64,000 nt of DNA, taken from Crenobacter luteus (GTDB lineage: Bacteria > Pseudomonadota > Gammaproteobacteria > Burkholderiales > Chromobacteriaceae). Numbering within the stretch: the stretch's first letter is position 1; the number at the start of each line of letters is the position of its first letter. Under the pieces are notes generated by a model. It searched no databases. It saw only the letters and a list, made by a program, of their open reading frames with translations, and had not been told where the DNA came from. Both the position numbers and the translations under genes were made by a program. Location of the stretch: contig NZ_SLXG01000009.1 of assembly GCF_004345725.1 (NCBI RefSeq), forward strand, positions 1 through 64,000, in the 5' to 3' direction. Below, one piece after another: positions 51,008 to 59,187 of the stretch.

Positions 51008-53854
51008 ATGCAATTGACCACTTCCGAAGGGCACACCGCCGCCGAACTGGGCCGCGAAGCCGCGCCGCAGGCCGACTTCAGCCAGTACAAGACCATCCGC
51101 CGCAACGGTGCCGTGGTGTCGTTCGAGCCGGTCAAGATCTCGATCGCCGTCACCAAGGCCTTCCTCGCCGTGGTCGGCGCGCAAGGCGCCAGCTCGGCCA
51201 GCATCCGCGACAAGGTCGCCTCGCTGACCGAGGCGGTGGTGTCCGCGCTGATGCGCCGCAAGCCCGAGGGCGGCGCGATCCACATCGAAGACATCCAGGA
51301 CCAGGTCGAGCTGTCGCTGATGCGCGCCGGCGAACACGACGTCGCCCGCGCCTACGTGCTGTACCGCGAACAGCGCGCGCAGGAACGCGCCGCGCGCGGC
51401 GAGGCGCTGACGCAGATCACCATCAACGTGGTGAAGAAGAACGGCACGCGCCGCGTGCTCGACATCGCCCGCCTGCGCGCGACCATCGTGTCCGCCTGCG
51501 AAGGCCTGGCCGAGACCGACCCGGACGCGATCCTGACCGAAACGCTGAAGAACCTGTACGACGGCGTGTCCGAAGAAGAGGTCAACAAGTCGTCGATCCT
51601 CGCCGCGCGCGCGCTGATCGAGAAGGACCCGGCGTACAACTACGTCACCGCCCGCCTGCTGCTGGAAAACATCCGCCTCGAGATCCTCGGCGAGGCGATC
51701 AGCCAGGAAGAGATGGCGGCGCAATACCCGGTTTACTTCCCGGACTACATCAAAAAGGGCATCAAGGCCGAGCTGCTCGACGAACGCCTCGCCGAGTACG
51801 ACCTGAAGAAGCTCGGCGCCGCGCTCGACGCCAGCCGCGACCTGCAGTTCGGCTACCTTGGCCTGCAGACCCTGTTCGACCGCTACTTCCTGCACATCGA
51901 CGGCACCCGCATCGAGATGCCGCAGGCCTTCTACATGCGCGTCGCGATGGGCCTGGCGCTCAACGAGGTCAACCGCGAAGAACGCGCGATCGAGTTCTAC
52001 AACGTGCTGTCGAGCTTCGACTTCATGAGCTCGACCCCGACGCTGTTCAACTCCGGCACCCGTCGCAGCCAGCTGTCGTCGTGCTACCTGACGACGATCG
52101 CCGACGACCTCGACGGCATCTACGAAGGCATCAAGGAAAACGCGCTCCTGTCGAAGTTCGCCGGCGGCCTCGGCAACGACTGGACCCCGGTGCGCGCGAT
52201 GGGCAGCCACATCAAGGGCACCAACGGCAAATCGCAGGGCGTCGTGCCCTTCCTGAAGGTGGTCAACGACACCGCCGTCGCCGTGAACCAGGGCGGCAAG
52301 CGCAAGGGCGCGGTGTGCGCCTACCTGGAAACCTGGCACGCCGACATCGAGGAATTCCTCGAACTGAGGAAGAACACCGGCGACGACCGCCGCCGCACGC
52401 ACGACATGAACACCGCGAACTGGATTCCCGACCTGTTCATGAAGCGCGTGATCGAAGGCGGCGAATGGAGCCTGTTCTCGCCGTCCGAATGCCCGGACCT
52501 GCACGACCTGGTCGGCAAGGCGTTCGAGAAGGCCTACACCGCCTACGAGGCCAAGGGCGAGCGCGGCGAGCTGAAGGTGTTCAAGAAGGTCCCGGCGCTT
52601 TCGCTGTGGCGCAAGATGCTGACCATGCTGTTCGAAACCGGCCACCCGTGGATCACCTTCAAGGACCCGTGCAACATCCGCAGCCCGCAGCAGCACATGG
52701 GCGTGGTGCACAGCTCGAACCTCTGCACCGAGATCACGCTGAACACCAACGAAGACGAGATCGCCGTGTGCAACCTCGGCTCGGTCAACCTCGTCAACCA
52801 CATGACCGCCGACGGCCAGCTCGACGGCGAGAAGATCCGCCGCACCGTGAAGATCGCGATGCGCATGCTCGACAACGTGATCGACATCAACTTCTACCCG
52901 GTCAAGAAGGCGCGTAATTCGAACCTGAAGCACCGCCCGGTCGGCATGGGCATCATGGGCTTCCAGGACTGCCTGCACATGAAGCGCATCCCGTACGCGT
53001 CGCAAGAAGCCGTCGAGTTCGCCGATTCGTCGATGGAAACCGTCGCCTACTGGGCGTACTGGGCGTCGACCGAGCTGGCCGAGGAACGCGGCCGCTATCC
53101 GTCGTACAAGGGCTCGCTGTGGGACCGCGGCATCCTGCCGCACGACAGCAACAACCTGCTGGCGGCCGAGCGCGGCGGCTACCTCGACGTCGACCGCACC
53201 GAGCGCATGGACTGGAACGCGCTGCGCGAGCGCGTGAAGGAACACGGCATGCGCAACAGCAACTGCCTCGCGATCGCGCCGACCGCGACCATCGCCAACA
53301 TCATCGGCGTGTCCGCGAGCATCGAGCCGACCTACCAGAACCTGTTCGTCAAGTCCAACCTGTCGGGCGAGTTCACCGTCACCAACGAATACCTGGTGCG
53401 CGACCTCAAGGCGCGCGGCCTGTGGGACGAGGTGATGGTCGCCGACCTGAAATACTTCGACGGCAGCCTCGGCCGCATCGACCGCGCGCCGCAGGACCTG
53501 CGCGACATCTACGCCACCGCGTTCGAGATCGACCCGAAGTGGCTGGTCGAGGCCGCGTCGCGCCGCCAGAAGTGGATCGACCAGGCGCAGTCGCTGAACC
53601 TGTACATGGCAGGCGCCTCGGGCAAGAAGCTCGACGAGCTGTACAAACACGCCTGGGTCAAGGGCCTGAAGACCACCTACTACCTGCGCACGCTGGCCGC
53701 GTCCAACGCCGAGAAATCGACCGGCCGCGGTGGCGAGCTGAACGCGGTGCCGGTGGCCGGCGGCGTGACCGGCGCCGCGCCGGTGGACACCACCCCGGCG
53801 ACCGACGCGAAGTTCTGCTCGATCGACAACCCCGACTGCGAGGCTTGCCAGTAA
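51008..53854 (+). CDS. nrdA: class Ia ribonucleotide reductase, alpha subunit NrdA
   Basis: 948 residues. Two ATP-cone domains in tandem at the N-terminus (about 27-120, KTIRRNGAVVSFEPVKI; and about 137-230, ITINVVKKNGTRRVLDIAR), as in Pseudomonas aeruginosa NrdA, where E. coli has one. The barrel carries SSCYLTT (redox Cys), SNLCTEITLNTNE (thiyl Cys) and VCNLGSVNLV (redox Cys). The C-terminal shuttle is CSIDNPDCEACQ. It reduces ribonucleoside diphosphates with NrdB. No dispersed motif lies inside, but an inverted pair terminates it. Confidence 0.97.
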   Translation: MQLTTSEGHTAAELGREAAPQADFSQYKTIRRNGAVVSFEPVKISIAVTKAFLAVVGAQGASSASIRDKVASLTEAVVSALMRRKPEGGAIHIEDIQDQVELSLMRAGEHDVARAYVLYREQRAQERAARGEALTQITINVVKKNGTRRVLDIARLRATIVSACEGLAETDPDAILTETLKNLYDGVSEEEVNKSSILAARALIEKDPAYNYVTARLLLENIRLEILGEAISQEEMAAQYPVYFPDYIKKGIKAELLDERLAEYDLKKLGAALDASRDLQFGYLGLQTLFDRYFLHIDGTRIEMPQAFYMRVAMGLALNEVNREERAIEFYNVLSSFDFMSSTPTLFNSGTRRSQLSSCYLTTIADDLDGIYEGIKENALLSKFAGGLGNDWTPVRAMGSHIKGTNGKSQGVVPFLKVVNDTAVAVNQGGKRKGAVCAYLETWHADIEEFLELRKNTGDDRRRTHDMNTANWIPDLFMKRVIEGGEWSLFSPSECPDLHDLVGKAFEKAYTAYEAKGERGELKVFKKVPALSLWRKMLTMLFETGHPWITFKDPCNIRSPQQHMGVVHSSNLCTEITLNTNEDEIAVCNLGSVNLVNHMTADGQLDGEKIRRTVKIAMRMLDNVIDINFYPVKKARNSNLKHRPVGMGIMGFQDCLHMKRIPYASQEAVEFADSSMETVAYWAYWASTELAEERGRYPSYKGSLWDRGILPHDSNNLLAAERGGYLDVDRTERMDWNALRERVKEHGMRNSNCLAIAPTATIANIIGVSASIEPTYQNLFVKSNLSGEFTVTNEYLVRDLKARGLWDEVMVADLKYFDGSLGRIDRAPQDLRDIYATAFEIDPKWLVEAASRRQKWIDQAQSLNLYMAGASGKKLDELYKHAWVKGLKTTYYLRTLAASNAEKSTGRGGELNAVPVAGGVTGAAPVDTTPATDAKFCSIDNPDCEACQ

Positions 53855-53878
53855 GGCCGGCGTAACACAGCGCAAAAC

Positions 53879-53916
53879 CTCGGCCAACCTTGCCGCTCTA
53901 ATCAAGGTTGGCCGAG
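53879..53916. terminator. hairpin built from an inverted motif pair after nrdA
   Basis: CTCGGCCAACCTT and its exact complement AAGGTTGGCCGAG with a 12-nt loop, 24 bp after the nrdA stop codon. Plus-strand T-run is weak (CCCTTG). A second stem-loop AAGCGGGCT/AGCCCGCTT at 53934-53957 follows. Confidence 0.75.
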
Positions 53917-54002
53917 CCCTTGCCCCGATACCCAAGCGGGCTGACCCCAGCCCGCTTCCGTCTCGGCGCACGGTATGCAAGACACCAGCGAAGGAGCCCG
54001 CC

Positions 54003-54587
54003 ATGTGGCTGCGAACGACCCTGCTTGCCCTGCCCTTCCTGACCGGCTGCGCCAGCATGGCGAGCAAGCTCGACGGGCGGCTCGACCCGCCGGCCGGCCA
54101 AGGCTACGCCGTCGTCTCGCTGACCGCGCTGGCCTTCGAGCCCGACGCCACCCGCGCCCAGGTCACCTACCGGGGAGCGAACGGCGTCCAGGGCAGCGTC
54201 TACACGAGCCTCAACACCGACACCGTGTTCGGCCCCGAAGGCACGAGCCCGGTCGAAGGCCGGCTCGAACTGCTGACCTTGCCGCCGGGGCGCTACCGCT
54301 TCGTCGAGGCGTTCGGCTCCACCGTAGACGACCCGGACGGCGGCTTCCCGTTCGGCGGCAGCTCGGCGCGCAGCGTGCGGCTGCCGATAGGCCGCGACTT
54401 CTGCGTCGCCGCCGGCGAAACGGTCTACCTCGGCGAGATCCGCGTCGACATCTCGTACCGGCCCGAGCTGATCCTGAAAAACAGCCAGGCGCGCGATTTC
54501 GGCCACATGGCGCGCGTCTGGAAGGTCGGCGCCGACGATCTGAATCGGGTCCGCGTCAGCCCGCTCGCCGACGGCGGCGGCTGCTGA
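54003..54587 (+). CDS. hypothetical lipoprotein between nrdA and nrdB
   Basis: 194 residues. Lipoprotein signal MWLRTTLLALPFLTGC with the acylated Cys at 16. The mature part is beta-rich by look (YAVVSLTALAFE, GRLELLTLPPGRYRFVEAF, GETVYLGEIRVDISY), with a Gly-rich end. I do not recognise a family; the PPGRY motif is common in surface or carbohydrate-binding lipoproteins. AGGAG precedes the ATG. It lies between nrdA and nrdB with hairpins on its left, so nrdB may be transcribed from a separate promoter or by readthrough. Confidence 0.8.
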   Translation: MWLRTTLLALPFLTGCASMASKLDGRLDPPAGQGYAVVSLTALAFEPDATRAQVTYRGANGVQGSVYTSLNTDTVFGPEGTSPVEGRLELLTLPPGRYRFVEAFGSTVDDPDGGFPFGGSSARSVRLPIGRDFCVAAGETVYLGEIRVDISYRPELILKNSQARDFGHMARVWKVGADDLNRVRVSPLADGGGC

Positions 54588-54629
54588 GCGCGGCCCACAC
54601 GAAACAACGGAAACAGATAAGGAAAACCC

Positions 54630-55721
54630 ATGCTCGACTTCGACAGCGACATCACCACCCCCGCTCCGGCCCCGCAAATGCGCAACGGCCTGAACGAGCA
54701 CGGCACCGGCCGCGTCAACGTCACCGACAAGCGCATCATCAACGGCCAGACCGACGTCAACCAGCTGGTGCCGTTCAAGTACAAGTGGGCGTGGGAAAAG
54801 TACCTGGCGCAGTGCGCCAACCACTGGATGCCGCAAGAAGTGAACATGCAGCGCGACATCGAGCAGTGGAAGACCGGCCAGCTGACCGAAGACGAAATGC
54901 GCCTCGTCAAGCGCAACCTCGGCTTCTTCGTCACCGCCGACTCGCTCGCCGCCAACAACATCGTGCTCGGCACCTACCGCCAGATCACCGCGCCGGAATG
55001 CCGCCAGTTCCTGCTGCGCCAGGCCTTCGACGAGGCGATCCACACCCACGCCTACCAGTACATCGTCGAGTCGCTCGGCCTCGACGAAGGCGAAGTGTTC
55101 AACGCCTACCACGAGATCAAGTCGATCCGCGACAAGGACGAATTCCTGATCCCGTTCATCGACGTGCTGACCGACCCCCACTTTACGACCGGCACCCCGG
55201 AAGCCGATCAGAAACTGCTCAAGTCGCTGATCGTGTTCGCCTGCATCATGGAAGGCCTGTTCTTCTACGTCGGCTTCGTGCAGATCCTCGCGCTCGGCCG
55301 CCAGAACAAGATGACCGGCGCCGCCGAGCAATACCAGTACATCATGCGCGACGAGTCGATGCACTGTAACTTCGGCATCGACCTGATCAACACCGTGAAG
55401 CTGGAAAACCCGGGCCTGTGGACCGAGGAATTCAAGGCCGAGATCACCAACCTGTTCAAGCACGCGGTCGAACTCGAATACGCCTACGCCGAAGACACCA
55501 TGCCGCGCGGCGTGCTGGGCCTGAACGCCAACATGTTCAAGGAATACCTGCGCTTCATCGCCAACCGCCGCATGCAGCAGATCGGCCTCGACCCGCTGTT
55601 CCCGGGCGTGACCAACCCGTTCCCGTGGATGAGCGAGATGATCGACCTGAAGAAGGAGAAGAACTTCTTCGAGACGCGCGTGACCGAGTACCAGACCGGC
55701 GGGGCGTTGAGCTGGGATTGA
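54630..55721 (+). CDS. nrdB: class Ia ribonucleotide reductase, beta subunit NrdB
   Basis: 363 residues. Diiron ligands: Asp in [10 protein letters not shown], Glu and His in [11 protein letters not shown], Glu in [10 protein letters not shown], and Glu/His in [12 protein letters not shown]. Tyr four residues after the first His (HTHAY) is the radical tyrosine, so this is class Ia and not the Phe-bearing Ic type of Chlamydia, although the sequence otherwise resembles that branch. The C-terminal peptide ending GGALSWD docks into NrdA. AAGGA ribosome site. Confidence 0.96.
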   Translation: MLDFDSDITTPAPAPQMRNGLNEHGTGRVNVTDKRIINGQTDVNQLVPFKYKWAWEKYLAQCANHWMPQEVNMQRDIEQWKTGQLTEDEMRLVKRNLGFFVTADSLAANNIVLGTYRQITAPECRQFLLRQAFDEAIHTHAYQYIVESLGLDEGEVFNAYHEIKSIRDKDEFLIPFIDVLTDPHFTTGTPEADQKLLKSLIVFACIMEGLFFYVGFVQILALGRQNKMTGAAEQYQYIMRDESMHCNFGIDLINTVKLENPGLWTEEFKAEITNLFKHAVELEYAYAEDTMPRGVLGLNANMFKEYLRFIANRRMQQIGLDPLFPGVTNPFPWMSEMIDLKKEKNFFETRVTEYQTGGALSWD

Positions 55722-55750
55722 TTTGACATCTTTTTCCGAGATAAAATATG

Positions 55751-55778
55751 CAAAAGGCACACCATGGTGTGCCTTTTG
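55751..55778. terminator. terminator of nrdB
   Basis: CAAAAGGCACAC, CATG loop, GTGTGCCTTTTG: perfect 12-bp stem, TATTT following. It marks the left limit of native sequence before the AT-rich insert. Confidence 0.9.
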
Positions 55779-55949
55779 TATTTGCCATCGGAATACGGCA
55801 TATATAGTCCGCCAGAAAGGCGGGACCAGATTGAAAATGGAAACATCTTCATAAACCCACCATAAAATATCTACATAGCTAGCACACCCAAACCAGAACC
55901 CTAGCCAATAAAATTAATCTACTTTACCTATAAGGCAATTGACTTCAAG

Positions 55950-56984
55950 ATGATTATTTTCTGCCTATACAATCACAAAGGCGGCGTCTCCAAGACAACA
56001 ACCACCTTCAATCTTGCCCATTATTTAGCAAAAAATGATAAGCGAACATTAGTTGTAGATGGCGACCCTCAATGCAACATTACTGAACTTCTATTAGCAA
56101 ATAAATTAAATGAGCTTGATGAGGAAGAAGAGGCAAGCTCAAAGCCGATCGCAATTCCAGGCAATTCATTACTTGAAATACTATCTCCTCGCCTAGATGG
56201 CGAAGAGGCGAGCGTGGATATAGAGCGCGCTCAAGCGATAGAAATAAATAAAAATCTATTACTTATACGGGGCAGCGTCGACCTATCCTCCATCGAGGAT
56301 AAACTCGCAGAGTCACACATCCAGCGCTTCTCATCAAAAACACACGAAAAAAGAAATTACGTTGCCTTGGGCGACTTCCTTGTGCGCTTTGCCGAGAAAA
56401 ACAAAATCGACTGCGTGTTAATTGATGTAGGCCCAAGTTCAGGAGCTCTCACTCGCAGCTTAGTATTAGCATGCGATGCATTTTTCGTTCCAGTCGCCGC
56501 CGATAGATTTAATGTTCAAGCGATTAAAACCTTATCATCCATACTAGACAGATGGATGCTTGAGCACGAACAGATATATGAAGACTTTAAAGCGATGGGA
56601 CTCCCCATTCGACTTGGAAAACCTAAATTTTTAGGCGTCATCTCCCAATTCTTTAAAACATACAAAGGGGTGCCAAAGAAAAGCTACCAATACTGGATAA
56701 AACAAATCCCCGATGCGATTGACAGCAACTTACTACCAATACTAAGGAAATATTCATCCCCTGACCTAGACTTAACTTCCGGACTAGAAAAAGAAACATG
56801 TTTAATTGCACAAATCCCTGATTTTGGCGGCTTGGGGCCCATCATGCATGAAACAGGAAAACCAATTTTTGAATTAACGTCAGATGATACAACGTGGACA
56901 GGGGTTACTTGGGATCAGGCTCACGAGCGGATCAGCAACTACGAGAGTCTACTGAATACAATTTCTGCGCAGCTGGGAGAGTGA
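55950..56984 (+). CDS. ParA/MinD-like ATPase of an AT-rich two-gene insert
   Basis: 344 residues. Deviant Walker A NHKGGVSKTTTT (signature Lys near 10), VVDGDPQCNITELL (A' motif) and CVLIDVGPSSGALTRS (Walker B) define the SIMIBI ParA/MinD/Soj class. It begins at Walker A, with no N-terminal DNA-binding domain. The C-terminal 130 residues, with YKGVPKKSYQYWIKQIPDAI, are unlike ParA proper. There is no parB or centromere-like repeat nearby, so plasmid partition is unlikely. Base composition is far below the rest of the window. One base separates it from the next gene; they form an operon. Role unknown: possibly the ATPase arm of a defence or signalling module. Confidence 0.85.
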   Translation: MIIFCLYNHKGGVSKTTTTFNLAHYLAKNDKRTLVVDGDPQCNITELLLANKLNELDEEEEASSKPIAIPGNSLLEILSPRLDGEEASVDIERAQAIEINKNLLLIRGSVDLSSIEDKLAESHIQRFSSKTHEKRNYVALGDFLVRFAEKNKIDCVLIDVGPSSGALTRSLVLACDAFFVPVAADRFNVQAIKTLSSILDRWMLEHEQIYEDFKAMGLPIRLGKPKFLGVISQFFKTYKGVPKKSYQYWIKQIPDAIDSNLLPILRKYSSPDLDLTSGLEKETCLIAQIPDFGGLGPIMHETGKPIFELTSDDTTWTGVTWDQAHERISNYESLLNTISAQLGE

Positions 56985-56985
56985 C

Positions 56986-57657
56986 GTGGCCGTTGCGTTA
57001 GAGTTGAATTTTGTGGCATTTATTGACCTACTCGGCTTCTCCGAAATGGTGCTTCACGACTGCAAGCAACCACCCGGCAAGAGAAAATACGTGGAGAAAT
57101 TAAAGCAAATTCACGATGAGACTGCCAAAGTTTTCTCTGAAAAAGGCTATCAAATAACACAATTTTCTGACTCCATTGTTATATCAGCCCCTTTTAACAA
57201 CGAAAAAAATTCGTTCGGATCATTCGTCACGGAAATTGCTGATTATCAATATCGCTTGTTTTTGGCTGGTTTTTTGTGTCGGGGAGGTGTTGCGCATGGA
57301 AAGCACTTTATTGATGGGACTTTCCTGTTCAGCGATGGGCTAATTGGGGCTTACCACCTTGAGAGCTCAAGGGCACGATTTCCAAGAATAATCCTATCGG
57401 ACGACCTACTTGACTTGGTCTTCCCTGACAAAACAATACCTAGCGAAATTTACATTCTAGAAGAAAGTGATGGCATAAAATTTATAGATTACTTCAAAGA
57501 AAGGAACGTAACAGAAGTCGAAGGTAAAGTTGCCTCTCTGCTTAGCCAGACAGTCACATCTGACAACGTCCGAGAAAAATACTATTGGCTCGGAAATTAT
57601 TTTGACCACGTCTTTAGCAAGACCATCTCTCACCCAAGATTTGTTACCACAGCGTAA
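56986..57657 (+). CDS. class III nucleotidyl-cyclase-like protein of the AT-rich insert
   Basis: 223 residues from a GTG with GGGAGAG just upstream, one base after the ATPase stop. It resembles a minimal class III cyclase core: FIDLLGFS (first metal Asp, 14), QFSDSIVIS (second metal Asp, 62), and RGGVAHG (Arg99, like the RxGIxxG motif). AYHLESSRARFPRI follows, where cyclases carry the transition-state segment. No membrane or receiver domain. Small proteins of this look occur in phage-defence settings such as Pycsar, which uses pyrimidine cyclases, but no TIR or membrane effector is present here. Cyclase activity is inference from motifs; a degenerate binding role is possible. Confidence 0.6.
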   Translation: MAVALELNFVAFIDLLGFSEMVLHDCKQPPGKRKYVEKLKQIHDETAKVFSEKGYQITQFSDSIVISAPFNNEKNSFGSFVTEIADYQYRLFLAGFLCRGGVAHGKHFIDGTFLFSDGLIGAYHLESSRARFPRIILSDDLLDLVFPDKTIPSEIYILEESDGIKFIDYFKERNVTEVEGKVASLLSQTVTSDNVREKYYWLGNYFDHVFSKTISHPRFVTTA

Positions 57658-57781
57658 TTAAAAAAATTTGGGCAATAGCCCAGCCAGCAGCCCGGAATTT
57701 GCAAATCAGGCAGGGGGAAGCCACACAGCGGCATCCCGCCTTGTTGCTCGCTCCCTCGGCCATCCTTTCTTTGCCTCGAAG

Positions 57782-57792
57782 ATTGGCCGAGC
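57782..57792 (+). repeat. intergenic copy of the dispersed motif
   Basis: ATTGGCCGAGC; a partial partner CTCGGCCATC lies 25 bp to the left, as if a hairpin pair had decayed. Confidence 0.6.
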
Positions 57793-57873
57793 CTTCCTAC
57801 AAGCGCACCCTTGCCCCTGCTAGCGCGCTCTGCGATGGGTATGGCGTAGCACTCGCCAGTCGAGGCATGCTTA

Positions 57874-57963
57874 GAGCCGCTAACAAAACCTACTTTCCCC
57901 GCGAGCCGGTGCATGCCGGATCAAGACCTTACGGTTGCTCGATTGAGGTTTTGTTAGCGGCTC
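57874..57963. mobile_element. 90-bp MITE, IS5-family type ends
   Basis: Perfect 18-bp terminal inverted repeats GAGCCGCTAACAAAACCT at both ends, flanked by a 3-bp direct repeat TTA (57871-57873 and 57964-57966). Ends beginning GAG with a 3-bp TNA target are those of the IS1031/IS427 groups of the IS5 family. No coding capacity, so it must be moved by a transposase elsewhere. It sits 32 bp before the MEKHLA start codon. Confidence 0.85.
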
Positions 57964-57995
57964 TTAACATCCTCTTCACTTTCCCCCGACGCCCT

Positions 57996-58457
57996 ATGAC
58001 CCCGCCGCTATTCGCCGATCCCGATTTCTTCCGCCTGCTGATCGGCAGCCACCACCGCTTGACCAGCAAACCCCTGCTCGACCCCACGTTGGCCGAGGCC
58101 GAGGCGATGCGCTGGTTGTACGAGGACGCGCCGTTCTGCGTGCTGGCGCACGACACGGCGGAAAGCCCGGTGTTCGTGTACGCCAACCGCACCGCGCAGC
58201 GCTGTTTCGGTTACGACTGGGACGAGTTCACCCGGCTGGAGTCGCGGCTGTCGGCCGAGGCGCCGAACCGCGACGAGCGCCAGCGCCTGCTCGAAGCGGT
58301 GCAGCGCGACGGTTTCGCCGCCGGTTATCGCGGCCTGCGCATCGCCAGGGATGGACGGCGGTTCTGGATCGAGGATGTGACGGTGTGGAACCTGATCGAC
58401 GAGGATGGCGTATACCACGGGCAGGCGGCCACCTACCGGCACTGGCGCGACGCCTGA
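57996..58457 (+). CDS. MEKHLA/PAS-domain protein
   Basis: 153 residues. The PAS-like core VYANRTAQRCFGYDWDEFTRLESRLSAEA, followed by DGRRFWIEDVTVWNLID, matches the MEKHLA domain, found in plant HD-ZIP III proteins and as stand-alone bacterial proteins of unknown function. GC-rich like the chromosome, so not part of the AT-rich insert. The MITE occupies most of its upstream region and may supply or block its promoter. Confidence 0.85.
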   Translation: MTPPLFADPDFFRLLIGSHHRLTSKPLLDPTLAEAEAMRWLYEDAPFCVLAHDTAESPVFVYANRTAQRCFGYDWDEFTRLESRLSAEAPNRDERQRLLEAVQRDGFAAGYRGLRIARDGRRFWIEDVTVWNLIDEDGVYHGQAATYRHWRDA

Positions 58458-58800
58458 ACCGCCCCGGCCGGCGTGCTCTCATAACCGGGCTCGGCCAAGC
58501 TTTTGCCCCTTGGGGGTACGGCACGGGCCTGCGCCACCGCGCGGCCGGCGGATCGGGCGCGCGGCATCGCGACAAGCCTACGGGGTATCGGTGACTGCGT
58601 TACGGAGAGCCGCCGGCATACGACGGGATTTCGTGCCGGTGCGGGTCGGGATCGAAGGCGTGAAAGCGCTGTGGCGAAAGGATGGTGCGGCGGGCGGGGT
58701 ACGGGTCGAGGTACGGCTTGCGTGCCTTCGGGGCGCCTGCGGACGGGGAATCCTCCGCAAGGCGCTGCACTAGGCAAGCGCGCCGCGCCTCAAGTGGGGA
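58458..58800. other. intergenic stretch, no gene seen
   Basis: 343 bp, GC-rich. It starts with GGGCTCGGCCAAGC (dispersed motif at 58491-58498). Open frames in it are Arg/Gly/Pro-rich without family features. Confidence 0.5.
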
Positions 58801-58998
58801 TCAATCGTTGAGCGCGGCCTTGGCCGCTTCTTCCGGCGACAGGCCCTCGTAAAACTGGTCGGTGAACCATTCGGCCTGTTCCTCGATATGCGCGCGGGCC
58901 TCGGCCAACGTCGCGCCGGCGGCGACGAAGAGCGCTTCCACTTCGCTGCACCAGTCGATGAGTGCCTGGGTTTCGGGGTCGAGATCGTTTTTTGCCAT
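58801..58998 (-). CDS. small hypothetical acidic protein
   Basis: 65 residues: MAKNDLDPETQALIDWCSEV at the start and EGLSPEEAAKAALND at the end, predicted helical and acidic. No family recognised. Codon use matches neighbours and a dispersed motif lies inside (58901). An upstream in-frame ATG at 59073 would add a hydrophobic leader, but the 58998 start gives a better-behaved protein. Confidence 0.6.
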   Translation of the reverse strand: MAKNDLDPETQALIDWCSEVEALFVAAGATLAEARAHIEEQAEWFTDQFYEGLSPEEAAKAALND

Positions 58999-59187
58999 GG
59001 TGCTGGGCCCTTGTTGTCGTGTCGTAGCCGGCAAGAGAAGTGCCGGCCCCGCCACTATGGCAGCAAACGCCATGCCACGGAAGGTTTGGCCACGCCCGCA
59101 AGCCCTCCCGCCGCGCCCCGGCTTGCGGTACCCTACGCCCCTTGAGCAAAACCCGTGCCCTGCACCGCCTCGGCATCAGAAACCCCC

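Larger units (their letters stand above)
57658..57995. other. intergenic region with MITE; no gene
   Basis: 338 bp between the AT-rich pair and the MEKHLA gene. The first ~210 bp return to mixed or higher GC and hold one dispersed motif (57783-57790, with an imperfect partner at 57755). The rest is the 90-bp MITE and a 30-bp leader. Confidence 0.6.

Noticed and set aside
55950-57657. Plasmid or prophage partition locus
   Set aside because: Only one ParA-like gene; no ParB, centromere repeats, replication, integrase or capsid genes nearby.
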